Source: JANXSD01 sp043758125
GTDB taxonomy: Bacteria > Bacteroidota > Bacteroidia > AKYH767-A > OLB10
DNA: 18,350 nt
Reading direction: 5' to 3'
NCBI GenBank assembly: GCA_043758125.1
Contig: JAYVOC010000172.1
Span: forward strand, 1 to 18,350
The notes under the pieces: model-generated
The model's database searches: none
Told to the model about the DNA's origin: nothing
The model's input: only the letters and a program-made list of their open reading frames with translations
Shown here: positions 7,435 to 14,707 of the stretch, in pieces
How positions within the stretch are numbered: the stretch's first letter is position 1
Layout: each line of letters begins with the position of its first letter
Program-made: the position numbers and the translations under genes

Positions 7435-8889
7435 CCAAGGTAAAAAAGCATATAGCTCCGGAACTAATTTAAAATAAATTGTTGCGCCGATATATAACAT
7501 TGAAATTAAAATTGACCTGAAAAAGATATCTAGTACAGGTAGATATAATGAAGGGATTAAATAATTTACCACAAAACAGCCAATAATCATCAATAAAATT
7601 AATATCGTTGATTTATCATAAGGCTGAAAGTGAAAATATCGCCATACCATTAAATAATTTGCACCATTGTAGATAATTTGCGAAACAGTCGTAGCTATAG
7701 CTGCACCAATTAATCCAATTCTTGGAACAAGTAATATTTGAAGGATGAAATTAATCACAACTAATAATACCATGATAATTGCACCTGGTTTATATTTATG
7801 CGAATAAAGAAGTATGGCATTATTTAATCCAGTTGCCATATTAAACAAAGAACTAATGCTAATTATTAAAACTACATAATGCCCTTCACTGTATTTTGCT
7901 GGAAGGAAATTTAAAAGATTAACAATATTTACATTTATTCCTACGAAAAGTAGACCGCCAATCAGAAGTAAATATTTAACACTTTTATTATAAATTTTTT
8001 GTATTTCTATTTTATTATTTTCATTCCACGCATAAGAAATTTTTGCAGAAGCAATTTTTTCTAATGCTCCTAAAGGTGCTTCAATAACTGTTGGTATAAA
8101 TGCAGCAATAGTATATATAGCGACGTATTCCAAACTCATAAACTTTGCAAGCATAATAGTGGATAGCTCCTTAAATCCAACTGCTGAAACAGTACCTGTC
8201 CATAAGATTAAACCATAAGTGAACATTTCATTTAATGATTGCCTTTTAAAGAAACTCATCTCCATCATCCACCCAGGAGTTTCAACATAATATAAATATG
8301 CGATAAGCAATAATAATTGAACAAAATAAATTCCAATGAAACTATATACAAATTGAGAAAAGCTAAGAAGATGAAAATGATAAATCGTTACTACAACCAT
8401 TACTAAAATCCGTACTATAACATCATTGATAAAAGGAGGAACCGTTGTTTTAAGTCGAACAATTAAATAAGTTGTCAATGTAAAAATGGTAGAAAAAATT
8501 GCAATCATTGGAAAAATACAATTGTAATACTCAACAAATAATTTAGATTTAGTCTGATAAACAGACATCACATAATTTTTTGTTAGCCATAATAGAAGAA
8601 AGCTCACTAATAATCCAAGAAAAGTAACCAACATTGCAAATCCGATATAACCATAGTTTTGTTTTTCGGGATTATTAAAAGTCGGAAAATATTTATTGGT
8701 AATATTGTTAACTCCAAGCGGAACGAATGTTGCCACCAAAAATGAAAAGGAAAATAATATTCGAGTAAGTCCTAATTCTTCCGGAGTTAAAAATCGAGGT
8801 TGAATAACGAACAAACTGATAAAGCCTAATGCTATTCCTGCATAGGCACTCAATAAATTTTTTAGACTTTGTCGTTGTATTACTCCCAA
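7423..8889 (-). CDS. Wzx-like polysaccharide flippase / lipopolysaccharide biosynthesis membrane protein
   Basis: A 488-residue inner-membrane protein of the MOP superfamily (Polysacc_synt). The sequence shows about 12-14 hydrophobic segments spread along its whole length and the family-typical N-terminus GVIQRQSLKNLLSAYAG. Such proteins translocate lipid-linked oligosaccharides from the cytoplasmic to the periplasmic face of the membrane. The start is TTG: an in-frame TGA lies two codons upstream (8893-8895) and no ATG or GTG falls between, while the conserved N-terminal motif begins right at this TTG. A GTG a few bases upstream belongs to another frame. It is convergent with the TPR gene and divergent from a glycosyltransferase gene. 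Substrate unknown. Confidence 0.88.
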   Translation of the reverse strand: MGVIQRQSLKNLLSAYAGIALGFISLFVIQPRFLTPEELGLTRILFSFSFLVATFVPLGVNNITNKYFPTFNNPEKQNYGYIGFAMLVTFLGLLVSFLLLWLTKNYVMSVYQTKSKLFVEYYNCIFPMIAIFSTIFTLTTYLIVRLKTTVPPFINDVIVRILVMVVVTIYHFHLLSFSQFVYSFIGIYFVQLLLLIAYLYYVETPGWMMEMSFFKRQSLNEMFTYGLILWTGTVSAVGFKELSTIMLAKFMSLEYVAIYTIAAFIPTVIEAPLGALEKIASAKISYAWNENNKIEIQKIYNKSVKYLLLIGGLLFVGINVNIVNLLNFLPAKYSEGHYVVLIISISSLFNMATGLNNAILLYSHKYKPGAIIMVLLVVINFILQILLVPRIGLIGAAIATTVSQIIYNGANYLMVWRYFHFQPYDKSTILILLMIIGCFVVNYLIPSLYLPVLDIFFRSILISMLYIGATIYFKLVPELYAFLPWKKK

Positions 8890-8925
8890 GGTTCACAAAA
8901 CTAAAAATTCATTATGATATTACCT

Positions 8926-8933
8926 TACTTTTG
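8926..8933 (+). promoter_or_regulatory. Bacteroidota-type -7 element for the glycosyltransferase gene
   Basis: TACTTTTG fits the Bacteroidota sigma consensus TAnnTTTG exactly and ends 19 bases before the ATG at 8953. No clear TTG -33 element is present 19-21 bases upstream, so this is a partial match. Confidence 0.35.
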
Positions 8934-8952
8934 CAATTAAAATAAATATTCA

Positions 8953-10065
8953 ATGGCTAGGATACTTAGCTTGATGCCTTATCATGTTTTTCCACCCCAA
9001 ACTGGAGGTCAACGTGCAATTTTTTCTTTAACAACTGCATTATCACAACAACACGAATTAGTAGCTGTATCTACAAACCTAAATGTATCGCCAGAAAATG
9101 CGCCTTTTGAATTATTAAACTTTTTCGGATCAACTCGTTGGAGATATTTTAATGTATTTGATGTAATTCGTGTTTACAAGCTCTGTAAGCAACGTAAGAT
9201 CCAATATCTAATAACAGATCATCCGTATTATGGTTGGCAAACTTATTTGCTTAAAAAGCTTCTAAACATTCCATGTTATGTACGATCACACAATATCGAA
9301 TACCAGCGCTTTAAATCAATCGGAAGCCCTGTTTGGAGATTCCTATATTGGTATGAACGTTGGGTTTATCGCTTTGCGGATGCTGTATTTTGCATTACTG
9401 ATGAGGATAGAGATTTTGCTAGAAAAGAATTTGATTTAAGTGATGAACATTGCCTAACACTTGCCTATGGAATTCCGTATAAAGATCAGCCAGCATCATT
9501 TCCTGCTGAACGAATTCAGATTTGTAAAGAACAAAATATTCCTGAAAACATTCCGATTATTCTTTTCAATGGTGCATTAGATCATTATCCAAATCAACAA
9601 GCCGTTGAAGAAATTATCTATAAGATCAATCCTGAATTAAAAAAAGTTTTGGATGATTACCGAATTTTAATTTGTGGAAGAAGAATGCCTGATTATCTTT
9701 TGGCACTTCCGTCTGAATTATGGGATAAGATAATTTATACTGGATTCGTTAATAATATTGACCTATATATTAAAGGTGCTGATGTACATATAAACCCTAT
9801 AATTTCAGGAGGCGGGGTAAAAACTAAAGTAATTGAAGCTTTGGGATATAGTAAAAATGTTGTTTCTTATTTTACAGGTGCAGTTGGAGTTAAAAAGGAT
9901 TTATGTGATGATAAGCTCATGGTTTGCAACGATTCAACTAATATAGATTTCACTCATTTAATTACTCAAGCGTTGAATGAAAAAGCATTACAATGCCCAA
10001 CGAAGTTTTATGATTATTATTATCTATTAAATATTGTGAAAAAATTAGATAGTTATTTTAAATAA
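8953..10065 (+). CDS. GT-B glycosyltransferase (GT4/GT1-like)
   Basis: A 370-residue cytoplasmic or membrane-associated glycosyltransferase that transfers a sugar from a nucleotide-sugar donor onto a glycan acceptor. The N-terminal Rossmann domain carries the glycine-rich acceptor-side loop (PPQTGGQRAIFSL, residues 14-26) and RSHNIEYQRF at 111-120. The C-terminal donor-binding half begins near FNGALDHYPN (205-214). The donor site motif is NPIISGGGVKTKVIEALGY (281-299), close to the family's usual G-x-K-x-x-E-x-x-x pattern. Donor and acceptor cannot be told. It is the only plus-strand gene in the glycan region and converges on the GT2 gene with a 2-base gap. Confidence 0.85.
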   Translation: MARILSLMPYHVFPPQTGGQRAIFSLTTALSQQHELVAVSTNLNVSPENAPFELLNFFGSTRWRYFNVFDVIRVYKLCKQRKIQYLITDHPYYGWQTYLLKKLLNIPCYVRSHNIEYQRFKSIGSPVWRFLYWYERWVYRFADAVFCITDEDRDFARKEFDLSDEHCLTLAYGIPYKDQPASFPAERIQICKEQNIPENIPIILFNGALDHYPNQQAVEEIIYKINPELKKVLDDYRILICGRRMPDYLLALPSELWDKIIYTGFVNNIDLYIKGADVHINPIISGGGVKTKVIEALGYSKNVVSYFTGAVGVKKDLCDDKLMVCNDSTNIDFTHLITQALNEKALQCPTKFYDYYYLLNIVKKLDSYFK

Positions 10066-10067
10066 CT
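10051..10067. terminator. Palindrome at the convergent ends of two glycosyltransferase genes
   Basis: AGTTATTT (10051-10058) and AAATAACT (10060-10067) are perfect inverted copies around one central T. The palindrome overlaps the stop codon of the plus-strand gene and abuts that of the minus-strand gene. T-rich sequence flanks it on both sides, so it might act as a weak bidirectional terminator. No G-C-rich stem supports it. Confidence 0.3.
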
Positions 10068-11063
10068 TTAAATCATTTTATAAAAATATGGTTTGCCGAG
10101 AATCATTTTAGGAGATAATTTCCATAATTTAATTACATTTAAAGCGAAACCATACCATTTTACTATTCTCCTTTCCGATCCCATAAACAATCTTAACATA
10201 CTTAAGATAAAACTCCAAATTATTTCAAGACTATAAATGATTAAAATTATTAAATGCCAAATAATACCATATTGTTTTCTAATTCTTAAAATATTAGAAA
10301 CCATAAGTTGAAGTCCACGTTTTGTATGCAATTCATAATAACCCTTCTCTTGATCTTGATTTTCAATTTTACTACTTAACCCTTCAAAGTGAATAACAGT
10401 TAAATCTCCATATAAAACTAGTTTACCATTCAATCCTAGTCGATAACACCACTCTGTTTCTTCTGCATATAAAAAAAAATCTTCATCCATATATCCAGCA
10501 ACCTCAATAGCAGATTTTTTAACCATTAAAAAAGCGCCACTAATCCAATCAACTTGCATTTCACTTTTCTGATTCACAATATGTGGTGCTTTCTTTCCTA
10601 ATATTTTGGCAATTTCCTTAACCACAAAACCAGTAACAGGTAATGGCAAAAGATAATTTAATCCTCCAGTCACAAAATAGCTGCCACTAATTTGCGAAGT
10701 TCCATCTTCAAACTCTAAATTAACTCCAACTGCGATTATATCTTCAGATTTTAACAATCTTGAATAACAATTAGAAATTGCATTTTTTTTGGGTAATGTA
10801 TCAGTATTAAGTAATAGAAAAACCTCCCCATTTGCAACTTTCATTGCTGCATTATTCCCTCTTGAAAAGCCATAATTACCTCCCATGTCAATCCAAACCA
10901 ACTGTGGAAATAATTCTTGAAAGTATTCTTTATCGCCTAACGATGATCCATTGTCTGCTACTATTATCTCAAAAATTAGGTCTACTTCATTTTCAATTAT
11001 GCATTCAATACATTGTTTCAAAAAAACGCGAGTATGAAAATAAACAAATATAATTGATAGCAT
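10068..11063 (-). CDS. GT2-family glycosyltransferase (rhamnosyltransferase-like)
   Basis: A 331-residue GT-A fold inverting glycosyltransferase. Residues 2-90 form the nucleotide-binding half, with IVADNGSSLGD (34-44), GGNYGFSRGNN (61-71) and the metal-binding NTD of LLLNTDT (86-88), which replaces the usual DxD as in many WbbL-type enzymes. WISGAFLMVKKSAIEVAGYM and DEDFFLYAEETEWCYRL (about residues 172-208) are the acceptor and catalytic region, with ED/EE acidic residues. A hydrophobic segment follows (HLIILIIYSLEIIWSFIL), so the C-terminus probably anchors it to the inner membrane. The gap to the FkbM gene upstream is 52 bases, suggesting co-transcription. The sugar transferred is not known. 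Confidence 0.88.
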   Translation of the reverse strand: MLSIIFVYFHTRVFLKQCIECIIENEVDLIFEIIVADNGSSLGDKEYFQELFPQLVWIDMGGNYGFSRGNNAAMKVANGEVFLLLNTDTLPKKNAISNCYSRLLKSEDIIAVGVNLEFEDGTSQISGSYFVTGGLNYLLPLPVTGFVVKEIAKILGKKAPHIVNQKSEMQVDWISGAFLMVKKSAIEVAGYMDEDFFLYAEETEWCYRLGLNGKLVLYGDLTVIHFEGLSSKIENQDQEKGYYELHTKRGLQLMVSNILRIRKQYGIIWHLIILIIYSLEIIWSFILSMLRLFMGSERRIVKWYGFALNVIKLWKLSPKMILGKPYFYKMI

Positions 11064-11115
11064 TATTTTAAAATTCTAAATAAACCATTTTTATGCGATT
11101 ATCATTAAGCAAATG

Positions 11116-12060
11116 TTAGATTTTATTTATTAAACTCAAAATATTTTCCTCGTCAGAATACGGAATAAATAGCTTTTCAGCTTTAACAGTTGAGAATAAA
11201 AAATTTCTAACATCTGGATGAATGTGAACACTTTCGGTGTACATGATTCCATCTTTCCCAATGGAATAAATATAATAATTTATTGATTTAAAGAATTCCT
11301 CAATATCGTATGATAACGTTTTTGAAATTTTATTTTTCATGTCAGGTAAATAAAAAGACAAAATCTCATAAATATTTACTTCGCATAATACAGCTGGTTG
11401 GTGACTTATTAATAATTCTCTAGCACCATTTAGAACATTTACTTCATAGTATTCTGCATCCAATTTAATTAAATCAACTTTCTTTATTAATTCCCTTTTA
11501 ATAAAAGTATCTAATTTTATAATCGGAACTGAAATTTCAATTGGTTTATTATGCCAAGATGAAGTGAAAATTTCACTCGTAGAGCTAACACTTGTACTTG
11601 AATTGTCAGATGGAACAAAAAAGGAAACGGATCCATCAATATCTCCAACTGCATTTTGAATTAACTTACAACTATTAATATTATTTAATTTTAAGTTTTC
11701 TAAAAGTCGCTTTGCATTAGATGGTGCTGGTTCGAATGCAAAAGTTTTAATATTAGGATTGAATTTTTCAGCCAAAATTGAATACAGTCCAATATTAGAC
11801 CCTATATCTATAAAATTTTTAGACCCTTTACATAAAACACTAAATAAATTTAATTCATCAACCTCCCAAACTCCATAATTTTTTATCAGAACTGAAGTAA
11901 GATTATCCTTTGTAGCATTACTAAGTTTGATCTTTTGACCAATTAATTTTATCGATACAACTTTTGGAGAAAAATAAACTCTTAAGTTATCTAAAGCTAA
12001 TATAAATTTATTTAAAAATTGAGATAACACTCCAATTACTGAACTAAATATATAATTCAT
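11116..12060 (-). CDS. FkbM-family SAM-dependent methyltransferase
   Basis: A 314-residue class I methyltransferase of the FkbM family, which O-methylates sugars or other hydroxylated products. The SAM-binding motif I is FIDIGSNIGLYS (83-94) and the acidic ribose-binding Glu is in FAFEPAPSNAKRL (108-119). VPIIKLDTF and VDLIKLDAEYYEV (about 195-207) correspond to the family's D-x-x-K-x-D-V-E-G-x-E block; here it reads LDAEYYE, losing the usual Val and Gly. An N-terminal ~80-residue extension has no recognised domain. Its stop is 52 bases before the GT2 start and it begins 12 bases after the stop of the next methyltransferase gene, so these genes look like one transcription unit. Confidence 0.85.
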   Translation of the reverse strand: MNYIFSSVIGVLSQFLNKFILALDNLRVYFSPKVVSIKLIGQKIKLSNATKDNLTSVLIKNYGVWEVDELNLFSVLCKGSKNFIDIGSNIGLYSILAEKFNPNIKTFAFEPAPSNAKRLLENLKLNNINSCKLIQNAVGDIDGSVSFFVPSDNSSTSVSSTSEIFTSSWHNKPIEISVPIIKLDTFIKRELIKKVDLIKLDAEYYEVNVLNGARELLISHQPAVLCEVNIYEILSFYLPDMKNKISKTLSYDIEEFFKSINYYIYSIGKDGIMYTESVHIHPDVRNFLFSTVKAEKLFIPYSDEENILSLINKI

Positions 12061-12072
12061 TTTTGCTTAATT

Positions 12073-12816
12073 TTAACCGTTCCAATCTATTAATCCTGTT
12101 CCCGACCAATGTCCAAATGAGGTTACATCCATTTTCGGCCTTTTTATTTCACGCCATATTTTAATCATTGTCCATAGTCTAATGTCGTCAAACATTACAA
12201 CGCAATTTTTCTGCAATTGAATTTGCTCTAATTTTTGAAGTATTTTTTTTTCTTGAATTCCATCCTTTAGAGCATCAACAAATATAAAATCGGCAGACTC
12301 TAACAATTCCTTGTGTTTAGTAAAACCTGAGTCAGTAGTTAGATCATCTAAATGTTGTACTAATTTACCATCTACAAAGTCACTATCTACAAAACAAGTG
12401 TCACGAAATTCGTTCCATGGAACAATATCAAATGTGTGGATAACAGAATTTTCAGGAATATACTTTTTTATCATCAAACTAGCTTGACCTAGAAAAGTTC
12501 CAATTTCAATCACGACTCTAGGTTGAAAAGTTTTCATCAATCCACCTAATAATTTATAATGCTCACCAGGATAAATACTCACCCATTTTTGGTCCTTTTT
12601 TTCCCTTGCAGCAATGTCAAGAACATCAACATTTTTTACTTCATTTATGGCCGCTACAATTAAATCGAAAAGTCTTTCAGAGGGAAGGAAATCATCATGA
12701 AGCGAAGCAATAATTGACAATTGCGATGAAGGAGAATCAATAGGACTAAAAAGTTTATTAAAATAATTTTGTAAGTATATTTTAAATCTTGTCTTAGGAA
12801 TATAATTAGTCTTCAA
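12073..12816 (-). CDS. Class I SAM-dependent methyltransferase (Methyltransf_24-like)
   Basis: A 247-residue putative methyltransferase. Motif I is VVIEIGTFLGQAS (101-113), followed by the acidic residue of HTFDIVPW (Asp130), FIFVDALKDG (178-186) and VVMFDDIRLW (206-215). The spacing and the DD pair resemble Methyltransf_24 and small O-methyltransferase families that often use a metal at these acidic residues. The ~95-residue N-terminal part is unassigned. Its close spacing to the FkbM gene (12 bases) suggests that both act on the same glycan. Methyl acceptor unknown. Confidence 0.75.
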   Translation of the reverse strand: MKTNYIPKTRFKIYLQNYFNKLFSPIDSPSSQLSIIASLHDDFLPSERLFDLIVAAINEVKNVDVLDIAAREKKDQKWVSIYPGEHYKLLGGLMKTFQPRVVIEIGTFLGQASLMIKKYIPENSVIHTFDIVPWNEFRDTCFVDSDFVDGKLVQHLDDLTTDSGFTKHKELLESADFIFVDALKDGIQEKKILQKLEQIQLQKNCVVMFDDIRLWTMIKIWREIKRPKMDVTSFGHWSGTGLIDWNG

Positions 12817-12903
12817 GTCAATATTTTATTTAGAGCAATGGTCAATTTTAATTATATCTATACTAACAACTTTCTATTATTTGAAATGATAAAAATTAAT
12901 TAA

Positions 12904-13647
12904 TTAATCTTTTAATATAGCCACTTCGATACTATCAACTCGTACATCCTTTGAAAATTCAGTAATATGTTTAGATAACCATTCCTTAGACAAGGTAAAC
13001 TTTGGCTTATGCTTAAATGCAACAAACCCTAAAGTAATGGCAAGATGCTCTTGCCGAAATGCGTAATTAAATATTATATAGTGGTTAAATCCAGCTTGAG
13101 TTAATAAGGATTCTGTTTCCCATTTATCAAATAATGATTTATGCAATTGCTCTAACCACCAACCATCAACGTGTTCTGGATCGCCATGTGTAAATCTATA
13201 AACATGATATAAATCAAAAGTGTCTGAAAGCAAACCTTTCTTTTTCTCAATATATGCTTGTGCAACTTTTTCAAAATCAGGAAAGCCAACAAAAACAACT
13301 TCACCTTCTGGCTTTAATGCTTTGTTAATACTTGCCAAACATTTTACTCTATCATTTTTATACAGATGCTCGAAAAAAGCATTACTAAAAACTGCTGATA
13401 AACTTGAATCAGGAAATATTGACAAATCGCTACAATCATGTGAAATATCTGTTGCCAAGGTGGTTCTAAAATCCACATTGATAAAACCATCCATTTTAAT
13501 ATCGCCGCAACCTAAATGTACTTTAGTTGTGTTTAATAATAATGATTTAACCTTGATTTTTTTTTCAGATAAACCTTCCAAATTCCTTTGAGAATATCTT
13601 TTTAGTGGTAGAAATAAAATCTTCTTTATCTCTTGAATAATTGCCAT
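12904..13647 (-). CDS. Class I SAM-dependent methyltransferase (Methyltransf_11 / COG4627-like)
   Basis: A 247-residue putative methyltransferase. Motif I is VHLGCGDIKMDGFINVD (43-59), the form typical of predicted methyltransferases in polysaccharide loci, with Asp59 as the ribose-binding acid. FSNAFFEHLY (87-96) is the motif IV region and LKPEGEVVFVGFPD (111-124) the post-motif strand. It lies 87 bases upstream of the Methyltransf_24-like gene on the same strand, probably still in the same unit. Substrate unknown; its position among glycosyltransferases suggests sugar or lipid-linked glycan methylation. Confidence 0.78.
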   Translation of the reverse strand: MAIIQEIKKILFLPLKRYSQRNLEGLSEKKIKVKSLLLNTTKVHLGCGDIKMDGFINVDFRTTLATDISHDCSDLSIFPDSSLSAVFSNAFFEHLYKNDRVKCLASINKALKPEGEVVFVGFPDFEKVAQAYIEKKKGLLSDTFDLYHVYRFTHGDPEHVDGWWLEQLHKSLFDKWETESLLTQAGFNHYIIFNYAFRQEHLAITLGFVAFKHKPKFTLSKEWLSKHITEFSKDVRVDSIEVAILKD

Positions 13648-13720
13648 GCTAATTTAAATTTAAACTTAATTATTTAGTAAATCGTACACTATCATGAAAC
13701 ACAAAGACATTTCAGACAAT

Positions 13721-13777
13721 CCAAATGTTTAAAATATTCACCTATACAAATATATATCATTTTAATTTGCCATTTGG
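13721..13777. repeat. Imperfect inverted repeat in the 146-bp gap upstream of the methyltransferase genes
   Basis: CCAAATG (13721-13727) with TTAAAAT (13729-13735) is mirrored by ATTTTAA (13759-13765) with CATTTGG (13771-13777). There are 14 paired bases in two blocks with small bulges and a 23-base centre. It could be an RNA hairpin between the glycosyltransferase stop-side and the methyltransferase leader, or an AT-rich coincidence. The remainder of the gap shows nothing recognisable. Confidence 0.3.
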
Positions 13778-13793
13778 ATCATAAACAACAATC

Positions 13794-14678
13794 TCAATTT
13801 GTCTCACCTTTTAACTTTTTCAACACCTGCCCTACTCTTTTCTTTAAATAAAATTTAGGAGGAACGCGTGTTACTGAGGCCTCTGAAAAATTTTCAATGA
13901 ACTTTTCAATATCAGTTCCTCTACACCACTCGAGATCTTGCCACAAATTCTGATATAATGGATGAAAATTTTTTATGTATTTATAATTATTCTTGTCGGA
14001 AGCTTTCCAGAAATTAAAATAACTCTCAATATTAAAATCGGTCATATGTCCCCAACTGTTTAGCTTAAACCAGATTTCATCTTCTCCCCTAGCCCATGTT
14101 TGATGAAACAAGTAAAAAGGGGTATATCGGATATAATGATCGCTTCTTCTTGCTCGCAGGTATTCGGGTTTATTAGTAGCTAAAACTACAGTTTCAAAGC
14201 TATTTTTAATGTACAAAAACCCATCCTTCGTTTGTTTGTATAAAGGAATTAGAAAGGCACCGATATCAATTGGTTTTGCATCAGGTTTTGTCCAATGACC
14301 ATGCTCTCTTAAGAAATCAACGAACTGTTTGAAATCGAGAAAATATTCATCACTGTCAATTTGAACAATCCATCCTCCACTACCCATCTTTTGAGCGAGC
14401 ATGTTACGTTCCCGCGAATCATTTGCTAGTGCGTCAAGTTTAGGATCAAAAAAATTATCTCTATAAATAATAATTTTATTGTCAATATCAATTTCCTTTA
14501 TCCAATCCCAAAACTTGTTTTCAATCGTAAATGATATGCCTGCCCATGTACGATATTCATGATCAACGGCTAAAGTAATACTATCTGAATGTTCATAGAC
14601 TCGAGGTAAAGAATGATAAATGTATTGGTAGTCAAACGACACCAACATTCCCACTTTTATCTTTACATCATTCATCAT
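13794..14678 (-). CDS. Putative GT-A-like glycosyltransferase
   Basis: A 294-residue soluble protein. The first half looks like a nucleotide-diphospho-sugar transferase: ITLAVDHEY (34-42), SRERNMLAQ (88-96) and WIVQIDSDEYF (103-113), whose DSD matches the metal-binding DxD. The later region is rich in Trp and Tyr (HQTWARGEDEIWFKLNSWG), as in acceptor pockets. The C-terminus is basic (LKKRVGQVLKKLKGE), which may help it sit at the membrane. The first two codons are both Met, so the true start is 14678 or 14675. A 29-base gap separates it from the upstream yfhO-family gene on the same strand. The exact family is less certain than for the other two transferases. Confidence 0.65.
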   Translation of the reverse strand: MMNDVKIKVGMLVSFDYQYIYHSLPRVYEHSDSITLAVDHEYRTWAGISFTIENKFWDWIKEIDIDNKIIIYRDNFFDPKLDALANDSRERNMLAQKMGSGGWIVQIDSDEYFLDFKQFVDFLREHGHWTKPDAKPIDIGAFLIPLYKQTKDGFLYIKNSFETVVLATNKPEYLRARRSDHYIRYTPFYLFHQTWARGEDEIWFKLNSWGHMTDFNIESYFNFWKASDKNNYKYIKNFHPLYQNLWQDLEWCRGTDIEKFIENFSEASVTRVPPKFYLKKRVGQVLKKLKGETN

Positions 14679-14707
14679 TTCAAATTAATTTCTGTCAATC
14701 AATTAAA

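Noticed and set aside
8708..8896. Overlapping GTG-started frame over the flippase start
   Set aside because: It is a shadow frame in another phase with no recognisable motifs; the flippase N-terminus is supported by its conserved sequence.
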